64,000 nt of DNA from Tuctoria greenei (lineage: Eukaryota; Streptophyta; Magnoliopsida; Poales; Poaceae), in contig JAYESD010000011.1 of NCBI GenBank assembly GCA_036927565.1, positions 97,563,178 through 97,627,177 on the forward strand, read 5' to 3'. The notes under the pieces are model-generated. The model ran no database searches, had not been told where the DNA came from, and was given only the letters and a program-made list of their open reading frames with translations. The translations under genes and the position numbers were made by a program. Below, one piece after another: positions 53,986 to 64,000 of the stretch (its first letter is position 1; each line of letters begins with the position of its first letter).

Positions 53986-54000
53986 TTGGCTCTGATACCA
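53986..54000 (-). other. Primer-binding site of element A
   Basis: Minus strand TGGTATCAGAGCCAA, matching the 3' end of initiator Met tRNA, six bases inside the 5' LTR. Confidence 0.9.
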
Positions 54001-54006
54001 ATTGAA

Positions 54007-54286
54007 TGTAGCCTAGAGGGGAGTGAATAGGATTTTTGCACTTTTATTGGACCCTGAGAACACTTAACAGATAGATCAAATACGAGTAGGCTGAACTAGT
54101 CCGTTATGGTGCAGACTAGTCCGGTGTGCGTGGACTAGAAGATCAAAGTAAATTAATAATTCTACTTCTAGCACACTATGCAGCAGAAATCAGATTACAA
54201 GTAAAGTGTATTGAGCTAATCAACCAATGTATTGCAATGATCAAGTATGATACAATGTTTCAAGGTGAATTTTACAATATTAAGCA
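54007..54286 (-). repeat. Remnant of 5' LTR of element A
   Basis: 280 bp matching the first 280 bp (plus coordinates) of the 3' LTR at 28488. Similarity stops abruptly at about 54286 after 'aatattaagcaaaa', where plus-strand gag of Copia D begins. The remaining ~1260 bp are missing. Confidence 0.88.
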
Positions 54287-56455
54287 AAAAACTCATAAAA
54301 TTGACATAATCCCACGTAAGAACCCCAACAAGTCTCTTGCATTTGTTTCTCAACGTGACACGCCTGGCTCCGGCCAATATTCATCTTGTGGAACACTTGC
54401 TTTGTTGTCCTCTCTAACCCTTGAACAGATTGAAGAGTTTCCAGAGGAAGAACTTGCACTCATCTCTACTCGGTTCTCAAAAGTATTGCAAAATGTGAGA
54501 ACTAGAAGGAGAGGAAGTGCCGTACCTCAACGATGCTTCGAGTGTGGTAAGACAGGACATTTCCGCACGGATTGCCCTAACCTTTTAGGTGCTACTTCCC
54601 GTGACGAAAAGCAAACAAGGACGAAGCACTCCTCTGCAGACAACAACAAGAAAAAGAAGAATTTTACAGGATGCCAATTGGTGAATAGTTTTATCTCCGC
54701 ACTTCAAGAACTTGGCTCAAACGATGTGGACATCGGAAGTGATGAAGATGAAGATGATTTGGCAAACTTGTGCTTCATGACGGGCAAATCAAGATCAAGT
54801 ATGGAGAAGACAAAACACAACAATGACAATGAAGAGGTATGTCCTACTTGTGAAGAAATGTGTGATGCTATTTCTCGTGCCACTGTTATAGTTAAGAAAA
54901 AGGACAAAAAGCTTAGGGATAATGCTGTTAAAATTGAGCCACTAGAACCTGAAATTAATTGTTTGAAATCTTTGATTCCTAGTGATGATTCTTGTTCCTC
55001 ATGTGATTTAATATATGAACAATTGTCCTCATTAAGAAGTGCACACACCTCAACACTTGATAAACTTGAACTTGAAATAGAAAAGAACAAAAAGCTTCCT
55101 GCCCTTAATGATAAAAACTTGAAAGATGCTTGCTATTCTACAATTGATTTGCATTGTTCTACTTGTGATCATCTTCATAAGAAACTATAAGATCCTATGA
55201 ATGAAATTTCCATATTAAACAATGCTTTACGTTCTTATGAAGTTAAATATTGTTCAAATTGCAAACTAAAAGGAAAAACTTCATGTGAAAACTGGCTAGA
55301 ATTGTCTAAGAAACTTGATGACATGAATAGGACACTAAAGAAATTTTGTATTGGGAAAAAAATCTAAACTTGCTGCTGAATTCATCCAAATCTTGCAATG
55401 ATAAAACTGGTATAGTTTTGATTCCCATGCTCATGCTAAAGCACATCCACCTAAAATTGTAGAGTCATTAGGAAGTAGATTGATTAAAATAGTTCCTAAA
55501 CATAATGAAGTGGTTTTCAAATCTGCAGGGGTGTTGTCTCATTTGGTTGTTAATAAAAATGTTGCTTGCTGATATAGACATGAACACAAAGTTAAATTTC
55601 AGTGTACCTACTGTGGTATAGATGGTCATGTCATAGATTTTTGTTATAGACTAGCTAAACAACAGAAAAAAGGAAAGAATGATCGCTAGATCTCATAACT
55701 TTCATGCAAAATTTGTTGCACATGCTAAACCGAATGATAGGAACATGCAACCTGCTGTAATTAGTCAAAAACATGCAAAGTTTGCTCCCAAACCTACTGT
55801 TTTTCAAGCTACACATGTAACACCTCGTAGGTCAGTAGTTGGGTACAAAAATCCTCAAGCTTTGACTCATAAACATGCTGTTTTATCTCAGCTTTCGCGT
55901 GTTATTCCTGCTGGACGTCATGTGACTCAGTACTGGATTCCTAAATGCCTTTTGACTAAACCCCAATATTGAGTCATCGACATATTGTGCTTCTATATAG
56001 GTTACACAATTGAGGAAGGAGAACGTTTGGATTGTGGATTCAGGTTGCTCACGCCAAATGACCGGTAACAAAGAATGGTTCTCCTCCCTCTCTTTTGTGT
56101 CACATGTAGAGAATGTTACTTTTGCCGATAATTCTTCAACTCCTATAATTGATAAGGGTTCAGTTAGAGTAAATGATCACTACACTTTGAAGGATGTGGC
56201 ACTTGTTAAAAATTTGAAATACAACTTGCTTTCTGTTTCACAATTTCTAGATGAAAATTTGGAAATTATTTTCACTAAAAAGTGCTGCAAAGTTGTAGAT
56301 TCAGATAGTGAGCTTATTTTTAACATGTCTTGGTTTGATAGAGTTTTTAAAGCTGATTTTGATATGTCTTCTTCTAAGCATAGATGTCTAGTTGCTAATG
56401 ATTCAAAGGACTTGTATTTTTGGCATCGTAGACTTGGTCACGTAGGCCTTGATTA
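54287..56455 (+). pseudogene. Copia D, plus-strand copy: gag to pre-integrase
   Basis: Starts inside gag: PNKSLAFVSQRD, EEELALISTRFSKVLQNVRTRR, zinc knuckle CFECGKTGHFRTDCP, a long coiled coil with Cys pairs (CPTCEEMCDAI, CSSCDLIYEQLSSLRSAHTSTLDKLELEIEKNKK), to a TAA near 55188. After frameshifts come the basic part (RSHNFHAKFVAHAKP) and protease (WIVDSGCSRQMTGNKEWF, intact DSG). The pre-integrase (CLVANDSKDLYFWHRRLGHVGLD) ends abruptly at 56455. No primer site or LTR precedes it; both ends are truncated. Confidence 0.85.
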
Positions 56456-57690
56456 GTTCAACCATGACAAAACTAGTATCGATTGTAAATAATCAAGTCA
56501 CGGAGACACCACAACAACAACCATGATAAATCATCAAGTAAAACTCAAGTTATGATCAAAATCCTGAGCAAAGGTCAATCTGTTCTAACAAAGAACAAAC
56601 AGATGTGTTGCGCTGTCAAGAAGCTCATGTAACTCAAAAACCATAAATCCAATGATTGTAAAATTTTCAAATATGATAGAGTATTGAGTTTTTAAGACAA
56701 CACAAAAAGAATCACATCAATTGAACTTGTAAAACTCGAGTTACGTTCAAAACAATGAAGAAAGTCGGGCAGCGCAGAAACTCAACGAGAAAGACTTGAC
56801 AAAAACAAGTCGGGCGAACAAGGCACAAAAGATAATCTAAACTACGATCTCTTATTGAAAGAAACACAAGAGGAATAGCCCCAAAGATGTATTACACGAG
56901 CTTTGGCCTCCCTAGCTTATATAACCAGCCTTAGGCCAACCCAATCCAAAATAGGACTCTAATCCTACTTGGACCCTACTCAAACTTACCATCATTGCTT
57001 ATAACTATTCCATACACAGGTAGAAGCTACCCGAAGACTTCCAAACACTTTAGGAACATATCCCATATTCCTAAAACAACTCTACTTCGTGTCCAATATG
57101 AATTCTAACCAAAACCAACTCAAATCATTCCATATTTAAGCCATAACCGTCTCTGTCGCAACCTGAGTCCATAATCCATCCGGTTGGACCTTTTCGGCCA
57201 CATCTTCACGTCCATATCTCTTCATCGCATCTTGGAACCATGTTGCCACGTCCATGCACTCCTTTAATATGTGCAAACAACTTCCAACAACGTCCACGAT
57301 ACCTTCATATGCATTGTTCTTAACCCAAACATGTTGCGTGACCCCCCGATCAACTCAACCACAATTCCTCCTGAACTTGGTGTTGAACCTCATCTTCTTC
57401 CTAAGACTAGTTCAATGGATCCCATCACCATCCATGTCTTGACCTGAAGAAACACCTGCACATGAACAAACAACCAATCTTTGCAAGCCCTCGACTTGAC
57501 TCTCGTTAGTCCGAAAAACACAACACCTTACGTTAGCACGTCACATAAGCATGTCGCAAACCATAGCAATGTTTAACCATCATAATCAGCCATAACAAAT
57601 CCAAAACTTAGTAAATGAATACTAAGCAAACCTTCCCATAAGCCAAAAGCAAGTTCGAATCATTGCGAGTCAAAACAAAGCAGAAGAGAG
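56456..57690 (-). repeat. Truncated LTR of Copia D (minus)
   Basis: Direct repeat of 61113-62348 with about 90% agreement by eye. It lacks the first ~140 bp (U5 side) of the complete copy. A TATA box is read on the minus strand (TTATATAAG, near 56935). It joins the two opposite coding copies of D. Confidence 0.78.
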
Positions 57691-58315
57691 GGTGCAGAAA
57701 ATTGACAATTTTGTTGAGGTACATAGGGTAAAGAAAATTGACGATCTATTCCATTTTCAGCACAAAAGTGATAAATGATTGGTTTTTCAATTCAGTTCCA
57801 TTATCGCATCTAATTGTTTTGAAAGATCCTGGGTGGTCAAGTGAAAGTCTAACAAATGAACTTCTAAAGTGACTAAAAGTTTCATTTTTAGATGCCATAA
57901 AGTAAACCCAAGAGTATCTAGAAAAGTCATCAACAATTACAAGCACATACCACTTACCCTCAAAAGATTGAACACGTGAAGGACCTATTGTGTCAAGATG
58001 CTATCCCAGACTAGTTGCCACAGTCATTGTGAGAGGAGGATGTGAACCTCCAACCATCTTAGCATATCTACCAGAAGAGCAAACAATTTCTTTGTTTCCT
58101 TTAAGCTTAGGCAACCCACGTATGTGATCAAGAGCACTAACACACATGATATTATCAAAGCCTACATGACCAAGTCTGCGACACCGAAAATATAAGTCTT
58201 TTGAATCATTAGCAACTAGACACCTATGCTTGGAGGATGACATATCAAAATCAGCTTTAAAAACTCTTCCAAATCGAGACATGTTAAACCTAAGCTCACC
58301 ATTAGTATCTACAAT

Positions 58316-59368
58316 TGTTGGTACCCTGCAGACCGGGTACCCCCACATACAAGGAAGAAAAGGCGCTGGGTGTCTTTCCCGAGAGGGGAGGTACCCAGAG
58401 ACTACCATGTGCTTCGCGAGGCCGGACCTAGCCTCCCTGTCAAGGAAGGCTCTGTCACATCCACTTGACTTGCAGCTCTGGACCTGGCCTCCCCGCAGAG
58501 GAGGGCTCTGGTGCTGCCACATGTCATAGCTTTGGTGTTGCCTCCATGCTGAGGAGGGCTCTGTGATGCCACCCGTCCTGCGGCTCCGGACCTAGCCTCT
58601 TCGCTGAGTAGGACTCCAATGTTGCCACGTGTCATAGCTCCAGTGCTGCCACGTGTCCCGCAGTGCTAGATCTGCCTCCCTCCTCAAGGTGGCTCTGGTG
58701 CTGCCACATGTCCCATGGTGCCAGACCTGCCTCCCCAACAAGGGAAGCTCTGGTGTTGCCAGGTGTCCAGTAGCTCCAGACCTACCTCCCTCCAGAGGGA
58801 AGATTCGGAGCTGACATGTGTCACCCGTACAGATCTATGTCTACAACGGGAGGACTTCGGGATCTCCAACGTGCGGACATTCAAGGTCTATCAGTTGGCC
58901 GTTATAAGACCTGGTTAACGTGTCATTAATGCCATATTAATGATGCACGATCACATGAATACCAAGATAGATAACGATGCCATTAAGGCACATTATCACA
59001 CTATTAACCTCCCTTAACACCGGTAGATCGTGTATAGGGTGGTTATTACAATCGGGGCCACCTGTCAGGCCATGGCACATACTGTAACAGCTAGTCCTTG
59101 GCATATAAAAGGACTGTGTTGCACGGTAGAAAAGTACATTCATGCTCATTCATACTCATTCTCACTCATCCACACTCAAGCTTACACAAGCTCATACAAT
59201 ACACAAACACCCCGTGGAGTAGGGTATTACGCTCAGGTAGCCCGAATCACGTAAAACTCCTTGTGTCTCACTTTCTTTGATTCTTGATTTTGCTCCCTGC
59301 CTAAATTTGAACCTCTGCGGGCTACTTCTTAGTAGTACCAGGGGAAGTGTCATTGGAACACTTCGACA
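58316..59368 (+). repeat. Solo LTR of the element 1/2 family
   Basis: 1053 bp, TGTTGGTACCCTG...CACTTCGACA, with near-identical flanks acaat (58311-58315) and acaac (59369-59373). No internal sequence remains, so it is a product of LTR-LTR recombination. It interrupts Copia D between SCKVV and the following pre-integrase codons. TATA text at 59103-59109. The ACGTG-type repeat is expanded to at least seven units (58516-58820). Confidence 0.9.
58510..58825 (+). promoter_or_regulatory. Expanded ~55-bp repeat with ACGTG-like cores in solo LTR
   Basis: gccacatgtc 58516, gccacccgtc 58568, gccacgtgtc 58624 and 58649, gccacatgtc 58702, gccaggtgtc 58758, gacatgtgtc about 58812. Most spacings are 52-56 bp, with one of 25. 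Two cores are perfect CACGTG. Confidence 0.65.
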
Positions 59369-60958
59369 ACAACCTTGCAAGAATTTTTGATGAAAATAAC
59401 TTCCAGATTTTCATCTAGCAATTGTGAAACAGAAAGCAACAAGTTGTATTTCAAATTTTTGACAAGTGTCACATCTTTCGAAGTGTAGTGATTATTTACT
59501 CTAATCAAACCTTTAGCAATTATAGGAGTTGAAGAATTGTCAGCAAAAGTAACATCCTCTACACGTGACAAAAAAGAGAGGTAGGAGAACTATTCTTTGT
59601 TACCAGTCATGTTTTGTGAGCAAACTGAATCCACAAGCCAAATGTTCTCGCCCTCAAGCATGTAACCTGCGTAGCAGCACAATACGTTGATGACTCAATA
59701 CTGGTGTTAGTCAAAAGGCATTTACTAATCCAGTACTGCGTCACACGACGTCTAGCAGGAATGGCACGCAAAAGCTGAGATAAAACAACAGTTTCATGCG
59801 CCAAAGTTTGAGAATTCTTGTACCCAACTGCTGACCTACGAGATGTTACATGTGTAGCAAAAAAACCCGTAGGTTTGAGAGCAAACTTTGCATATTTTCG
59901 ACTCATCAAAGTAGGGTGCAAGTTCGTAACATTCGGTTCAGCATGTGCAACAAATTTTGCGTGAGAGTTATGAGATCTAGCTTGCATTCTTTCCATTTTA
60001 TGTTGTTTAGATAGTCTATAACTATAATCTATGACATTTCTACCATAATAGGTACAATGAAATTTAACTTTGTATTCATGTCTAGATGAGCAAGCATTAT
60101 GTTTGTTGCCAACCGAATGAGATAACACTCCTGCTAACTTAAAGACCACTTCTTCTTGTTTAGGAAAAGTTTGAATCAAACAACTTCCTAGTGACTTAAC
60201 GATCTTGGGTGGATGTGCCTTAGAATGAGCATGAGAATCAAAACCTAAACCAGTTTTACCATTGCAGGACTTGGAAGAGTTCAGCAGCACGTTTAGGTTC
60301 TTGTTTGCATTACAAAACCGCTCTAGTGTCCTATGAATGTCATCATGTTTATTAGACAAGTCTAGGCAGTTTTCACTTGAAGTTCTTCCTTTTAGTTTGC
60401 AATTAGAACAATATTAACTTCATGAGAACGCAAAGCATTGTTCAAAATAGAAATTTCATTCAAAGCATCATGTAGTTTTTTGTCAAGCTCTTTACAGCTA
60501 GAACAATGCAAATCAATTGTAGAACAGCTAGCATCTATTATGTTCTTATCATTAAGTGCAGCAAGCTTTTCGTTCTTTTCAATTTCAAGTTCAAGTTTAT
60601 CAAGTGTGGATGTGTGCGCACTTCTTAAAGAGGACAATTGGTCATATATTAATTCACATGAGGAACAAGAATCATCACTAGGAGTCAAAGATTTTGAGTC
60701 AATCCTTGTATGATCAAGTTCTGCGCCTTATTGTTGTTGTCGACGTCTCTCATGCAGCTGTGACTTGATCATTTGGTGGCAAGTCGAAGGGATTGTGCAC
60801 CTTTTCCCAAATGGCAAAGCCTTGCGCCCGTATGTAAGCCTCCATATGTGCCTTCCAAATCTGAAAATCAATGTCATTGACACACAAGGTTATGCAGAGT
60901 ATTTCTCCATGTTGATTAGTCAAAACACGTGGGCAAATCACAAATATTAGAGCGCCAT

Positions 60959-60972
60959 GGTTCTGATACTAA
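60959..60972 (-). other. Degenerate primer-binding site of Copia D
   Basis: Minus strand TTAGTATCAGAACC, two mismatches from the Met-tRNA site used by elements A and B. Confidence 0.65.
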
Positions 60973-60974
60973 TT

Positions 60975-62475
60975 TTAGGATCGAAGAGAACGTGAAAAGC
61001 TACTAGAGGGGGGTGAATGGTAGGTTAAAACTTTTTTTAGCGGAAGCAACAAAAATCCCTTGGCATAAAACTAATCTGATAAAGAAACTTCGTGTGTGAC
61101 TTATCCATATGAGTTCAACTATGAAAAAACTAGTATAGATTGTAGATAATCAAGTCACGGAGACAACACAACAAGAATCATGAGAAATCATCGAGTAAAA
61201 TTCAAGTTATGACCAAAACCCTGAGCAAAGGTCAATTTGTTCTAACAAAGAACAAACAGACCTGCTACGTTGAGAAGAAGCTTGTGTAACTAGAAAACAA
61301 TATATATCCAATGATCGTGAAGTGTTCACAGATGATAGAGTATTGAGTTTTCAATACAACACAAAAATAATCACATCAATTGGATCTGCAAAACTTGACT
61401 TACGATAAAAACAATGAAGAAAGGTCGGGCAACGCAGAAACTCGACGAGAAAGATTTGACGAAAACAAGTTGGACGAACAAGGCACAAAAGCTCCTCTAA
61501 ACTAAGATCTTTTATTCAAATAAACACAAGGGGAACAACAACAAATTCATCTTACCACGAGCTTTGGCCTCCCTTGCATATATAACCAGCCTTAAGGCCA
61601 ACCCAATGCAAACTAGGACTCTAATCCTACTTGGACTCTAACTCAAACTTACTATAACTGCTTAGGACACTTCCATACGCATATAGAAGCAATCCCAAGA
61701 CTTCCAAACACATTAGGAACATATCCCACATTCCTAAAACAACTCTACTTCGTGTCTAACATGAATTCTAACCAAAACCAACTCAAATATTTCCATATTT
61801 GAGCCATAACCAACTCAACCATAATCCAGTCGGTTGGATCTTTCTGGCCACATCTTCACGTCCATATCTCTTAATCACATCTTGGAACCATGTTACCACA
61901 TCCATTCACTACTTGCACATGTGTAAACACCTTTCAAAAACATCCACGATACCTTCATATGCATTGTTCTTGACCCAAACATGTTGCGCGACCTCTTGAT
62001 CAACTCAACCACAATTCCTACTAAACTTGGTTGTTGAACCTCATCTTCTCCCTAATACTAGTTTGATGGATCCCATCACATGCCATGTATTGACCTAAAG
62101 CAACACCTTCACATGAACAAACAACCAATCATTACGACCCCAAGTCCTTGACTTGACTCTTGTTAGTCCGAAAAACACAACACCTTACGTGAGCACGTCA
62201 CATAAGCATGTTGCAAACCATAGCAACGTTTAACCACCATAATCAGCCATAACACATAAAAACTTAGTAAATGAATACTAAGCAAACCTTCCCATAAGAA
62301 AAAAGCAAGTTCGAAACATTGCGAGTTAAAACAGAGTAGAACAGAGCAACCAAACACAATATAAAAACTCTGCGCAATAACTGTTACTCCCGATATGCAT
62401 TGAGAAAGTTCGGAAAGTCATAAACTATGGAGGGTAATGTTACTCCTAAAAACACGTTTGTAAAGATCAACCTGT
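60975..62475 (-). repeat. 5' LTR of Copia D (minus; right limit uncertain)
   Basis: Begins, in plus coordinates, with gatcgaagagaacgtgaaaagc next to the primer site. A TATA box is on the minus strand (GTTATATATGC, near 61580). Similarity to the other copy ends at about 62348. The last ~127 bp up to element F are unassigned and may still be LTR. Confidence 0.7.
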
Positions 62476-62801
62476 TGTTGACGACATATATATACCAATT
62501 TCACCTGTCAATATAACTCAATTATTTGAAGGAAATATCATTTCTTGCACACATCACCTTTCTATTTAACCTATTTCCACTTGTCCTTGGAGAAAATGGT
62601 GCATACAGGTATTTTATACAGAATTGAAGTGAAACAAGGGGATGGATCCTATAAATTATCATCCCAACCAATCAAGTGCCAACATGTGGCACCACATGGA
62701 CCAAATGGCCCACAAACAGAAGTATCCGAGACCATCCAACGGTGTAACACCCATATCAAGGGATGGGACCCAGTTGGAAGTCACCCAAAGAAGCAAAGAC
62801 C

Positions 62802-62864
62802 GTTTGGAGGACTTACCAGGTCGGCCGACCCACCTAGTCGGCTGACCTGGTCTTTCCTCCAAAC
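62802..62864. repeat. Inverted repeat in LTR F
   Basis: Arms 62802-62829 and 62837-62864 agree at 24 of 28 positions around a 7-base loop. It lies about 100 bp before the TATA box. Confidence 0.85.
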
Positions 62865-62961
62865 TCGGTTAGCTTCCACGTGTTGGCTCCTCCGGGCTTG
62901 AAGAAGTCAGTGGTGACTGATTCACACGCTTTTGGTGGCGGGAACCGACCCTTCTCCAAGC

Positions 62962-62970
62962 TATAAATAG
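62962..62970 (+). promoter_or_regulatory. TATA box of element F
   Basis: tataaatag in ccaagctataaataggacc, a strong plant TATA context. Confidence 0.75.
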
Positions 62971-63920
62971 GACCCCTCACCCCTCACTTGAGCCTCTAGT
63001 CCCAAGTCCAAATTGGGAAAGGTATGGCTCATCGATCTTTTCTTGTATTTTTGACTTTATGCATTATAATAATAGTATTATTAGTCTCTCTTTATTCATA
63101 TACTTGGGCAAAGCGTTTCTTGTTTGACTGTGGAGTCCATGTATGTACTAGGTGTAGATGTTGTTATGACCTATACATAATGCCATTATCATGTTATCAT
63201 AAACATCAAACACCTTCACTATAGTCTAATTAGGTAACAATATGATTATTTTAATATGAATATGTTAATGCTTGGATCCAACATGGGTCCAATGATATTT
63301 AGGTAAGTCATTGCCTTAGGATGAATATTACGTTGCAACTCTTAAGGTATTTACTTAGCATGCAAGCGTGGTGCTTGGATAGTTAAGTAGCATTGGATGC
63401 ATCGTAGTCCACGGGTTGTATAGGTAGGCGGTAGGTGGTGACAGCCCTATCCGTCCGTTGTAATCCTCCACGTTCGGCTACGATGTAGGCTCTTGGCGGG
63501 AGTCACTTGGCAGACCAGGTTAAGCCCGTGCCCGATATGTTGGACCACTAAACCCTAGTATTCACTATTAGCATATTCATGTGTACTTTATTAGGCTATG
63601 TATATGAGTAATTAGAGCACAGTAGGTGTAGCTCCATCTCGTAGTCTAACCCTCGCTAGGACAAGCTTACCCTTAGAGTATATTGCTTAGGTGTGTGTCA
63701 CACTACCCCTATTATCAACTTACCCCTGTTCTGATAAACACTTAGTACCCTATACCTTCATAACAAGAATAGTGTTTACTTTACTTCACCGTCTTCCATT
63801 GGTATAAATACAATACCCTTCGGAATACTCTTGGGTGAAATGCTACACAAAAGTTTCTATGCGCTTGTGGACCTCATCTCTCTCTCGAGATGATCTGTAC
63901 GTAAGAAACGTCAACAAACA

Positions 63921-64000
63921 TTTCTAGCACCGTTGCCAGGGATGTTTTGTTAGTGTTTCTTAGTAGCTGTCAACAAGCATTTTTGGCGTCGTTGCTGGGG
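63921..64000 (+). repeat. Duplicated primer-binding region of element F
   Basis: tcaaca-aacatttctagcaccgttgcc (63911 on) and tcaaca-agcatttttggcgtcgttgc (63970 on) are tandem copies 59 bp apart. Both diverge from the common TTGGCGCCGTTGCCGGGG site. Confidence 0.7.

Larger units (their letters stand above)
28488..54286 (-). mobile_element. Sirevirus-like Copia element A (host of elements B and C)
   Basis: Minus-strand element. The 3' LTR is at 28488-30029 with a PPT beside it, then an extra ORF, RNase H, reverse transcriptase, integrase, protease, gag, a PBS at 53986-54000 and a 5' LTR that breaks off at 54286. Elements C (33971-39093) and B (40927-51272) are inserted in it; without them the internal region is about 8.5 kb. 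The LTR start TGAAAGTGCATCTAGG, the extra ORF after pol and the large gag with coiled coil fit the Sirevirus branch; this is recalled, not searched. The left flank is the gag of Copia E. Confidence 0.88.
57691..60958 (-). pseudogene. Copia D, minus-strand copy: gag to integrase (split by solo LTR)
   Basis: From the right: gag N-terminus (DFQIWKAHMEAYIRAQGFAIWEKV, 60750-60941), a coiled coil with Cys pairs (60392-60688; knuckle part deleted), basic part (SRKYAKFALKPTGFFATHVTSRRSAVGYKN) and protease tail (VTFADNSSTPIIAKG...LVKNLKYNLL). After the solo LTR come pre-integrase (CLVANDSKDLYFRCRRLGHVGFDNI) and the start of the integrase core (VIVDDFSRYSWVYF, RCDNGTEL). It ends near 57700, before the catalytic Glu and the reverse transcriptase. 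The H-x2-R-L-G-H motif is partly changed. Confidence 0.83.
62476..63916 (+). repeat. 5' LTR of element F
   Basis: 1441 bp if the first primer-like site is used, about 1500 bp if the second is (63975). It includes a 28-bp-arm hairpin and a TATA box. The second LTR is not in the window. Confidence 0.65.
62476..64000 (+). mobile_element. Gypsy element F, 5' LTR and primer region (partial)
   Basis: LTR ends TGTTGAC (62476) and GTCAACA (63916) are exact inverted repeats. A TATA box, and a TGGCGCCGTTGCCGGGG-like primer site after the LTR, are typical of a large group of plant Gypsy elements. The coding region lies beyond the window. Confidence 0.7.

Noticed and set aside
53986..54000. Met-tRNA-like text considered as a tRNA gene.
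   Set aside because: Only the 3'-end complement is present next to an LTR; no cloverleaf, so it is a primer site.
62545..62901. 118-codon frame in LTR F.
   Set aside because: It spans the hairpin and has no recognisable domain; it precedes the TATA box, so would not be in the element transcript.

Overview
This window looks like plant nuclear DNA, most likely from a grass. I found no host gene, tRNA, rRNA or CRISPR array. Almost all of it is LTR retrotransposons nested in one another and decayed to different degrees. The grass assignment rests on the element families: Tat-type Ty3/Gypsy elements with a second RNase H and an antisense extra ORF, a Sirevirus-like Copia element, a Tekay-like chromovirus, and a Tourist-like MITE. 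It is an inference, not a species identification.

Layout. (1) 1-11249: Tat-type Gypsy element 1 on the minus strand. Its 5' LTR is at 10386-11249 and its 3' LTR lies left of the window. (2) 11250-11878 and 24354-28487: a minus-strand Copia element (E), split by (3) 11879-24353, a full-length plus-strand Tat-type element 2 of the same family as element 1. E also carries a 406-bp MITE at 26870-27275. (4) 28488-54286: a minus-strand Sirevirus-like Copia element (A). It has a complete 3' LTR, an extra ORF after pol, pol, gag, a PBS and a broken 5' LTR. Inside A sit (5) element C at 33971-39093, a gag-only element with an abnormal inverted LTR arrangement, and (6) element B at 40927-51272, a Tekay-like chromovirus with 2.7-kb LTRs and a perfect 5-bp target-site duplication. 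(7) 54287-62475: a rearranged Copia family D with one plus-strand gag copy, an LTR fragment, one minus-strand gag-integrase copy and its 5' LTR. A solo LTR related to elements 1 and 2 (58316-59368) is inserted in it. (8) 62476-64000: the 5' LTR and primer-binding region of another Gypsy element (F), running off the window.

Nesting order. E is oldest; element 2, A and the MITE entered it, and element 1 probably did too. B and C then entered A, and a Tat-type element that later became a solo LTR entered D. Every coding region shows in-frame stops, frameshifts, deletions or catalytic substitutions, so no element looks autonomous now.

Most interesting points. Elements 1 and 2 share three unusual features: an antisense, probably intron-containing coiled-coil ORF between pol and the 3' LTR; a 71-bp tandem array just after pol; and a long repetitive linker inside the first RNase H domain. 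LTRs of this family (element 2 and the solo LTR) carry a ~55-bp tandem repeat in which each unit holds an ACGTG-type (ABRE/G-box-like) core. Element C has the U5 end of its LTR at both outer edges with matching target duplications, which suggests integration of an aberrant inverted cDNA. The short palindrome GGACTAGTCC and its variants are amplified in LTRs of two unrelated element classes (A and B).
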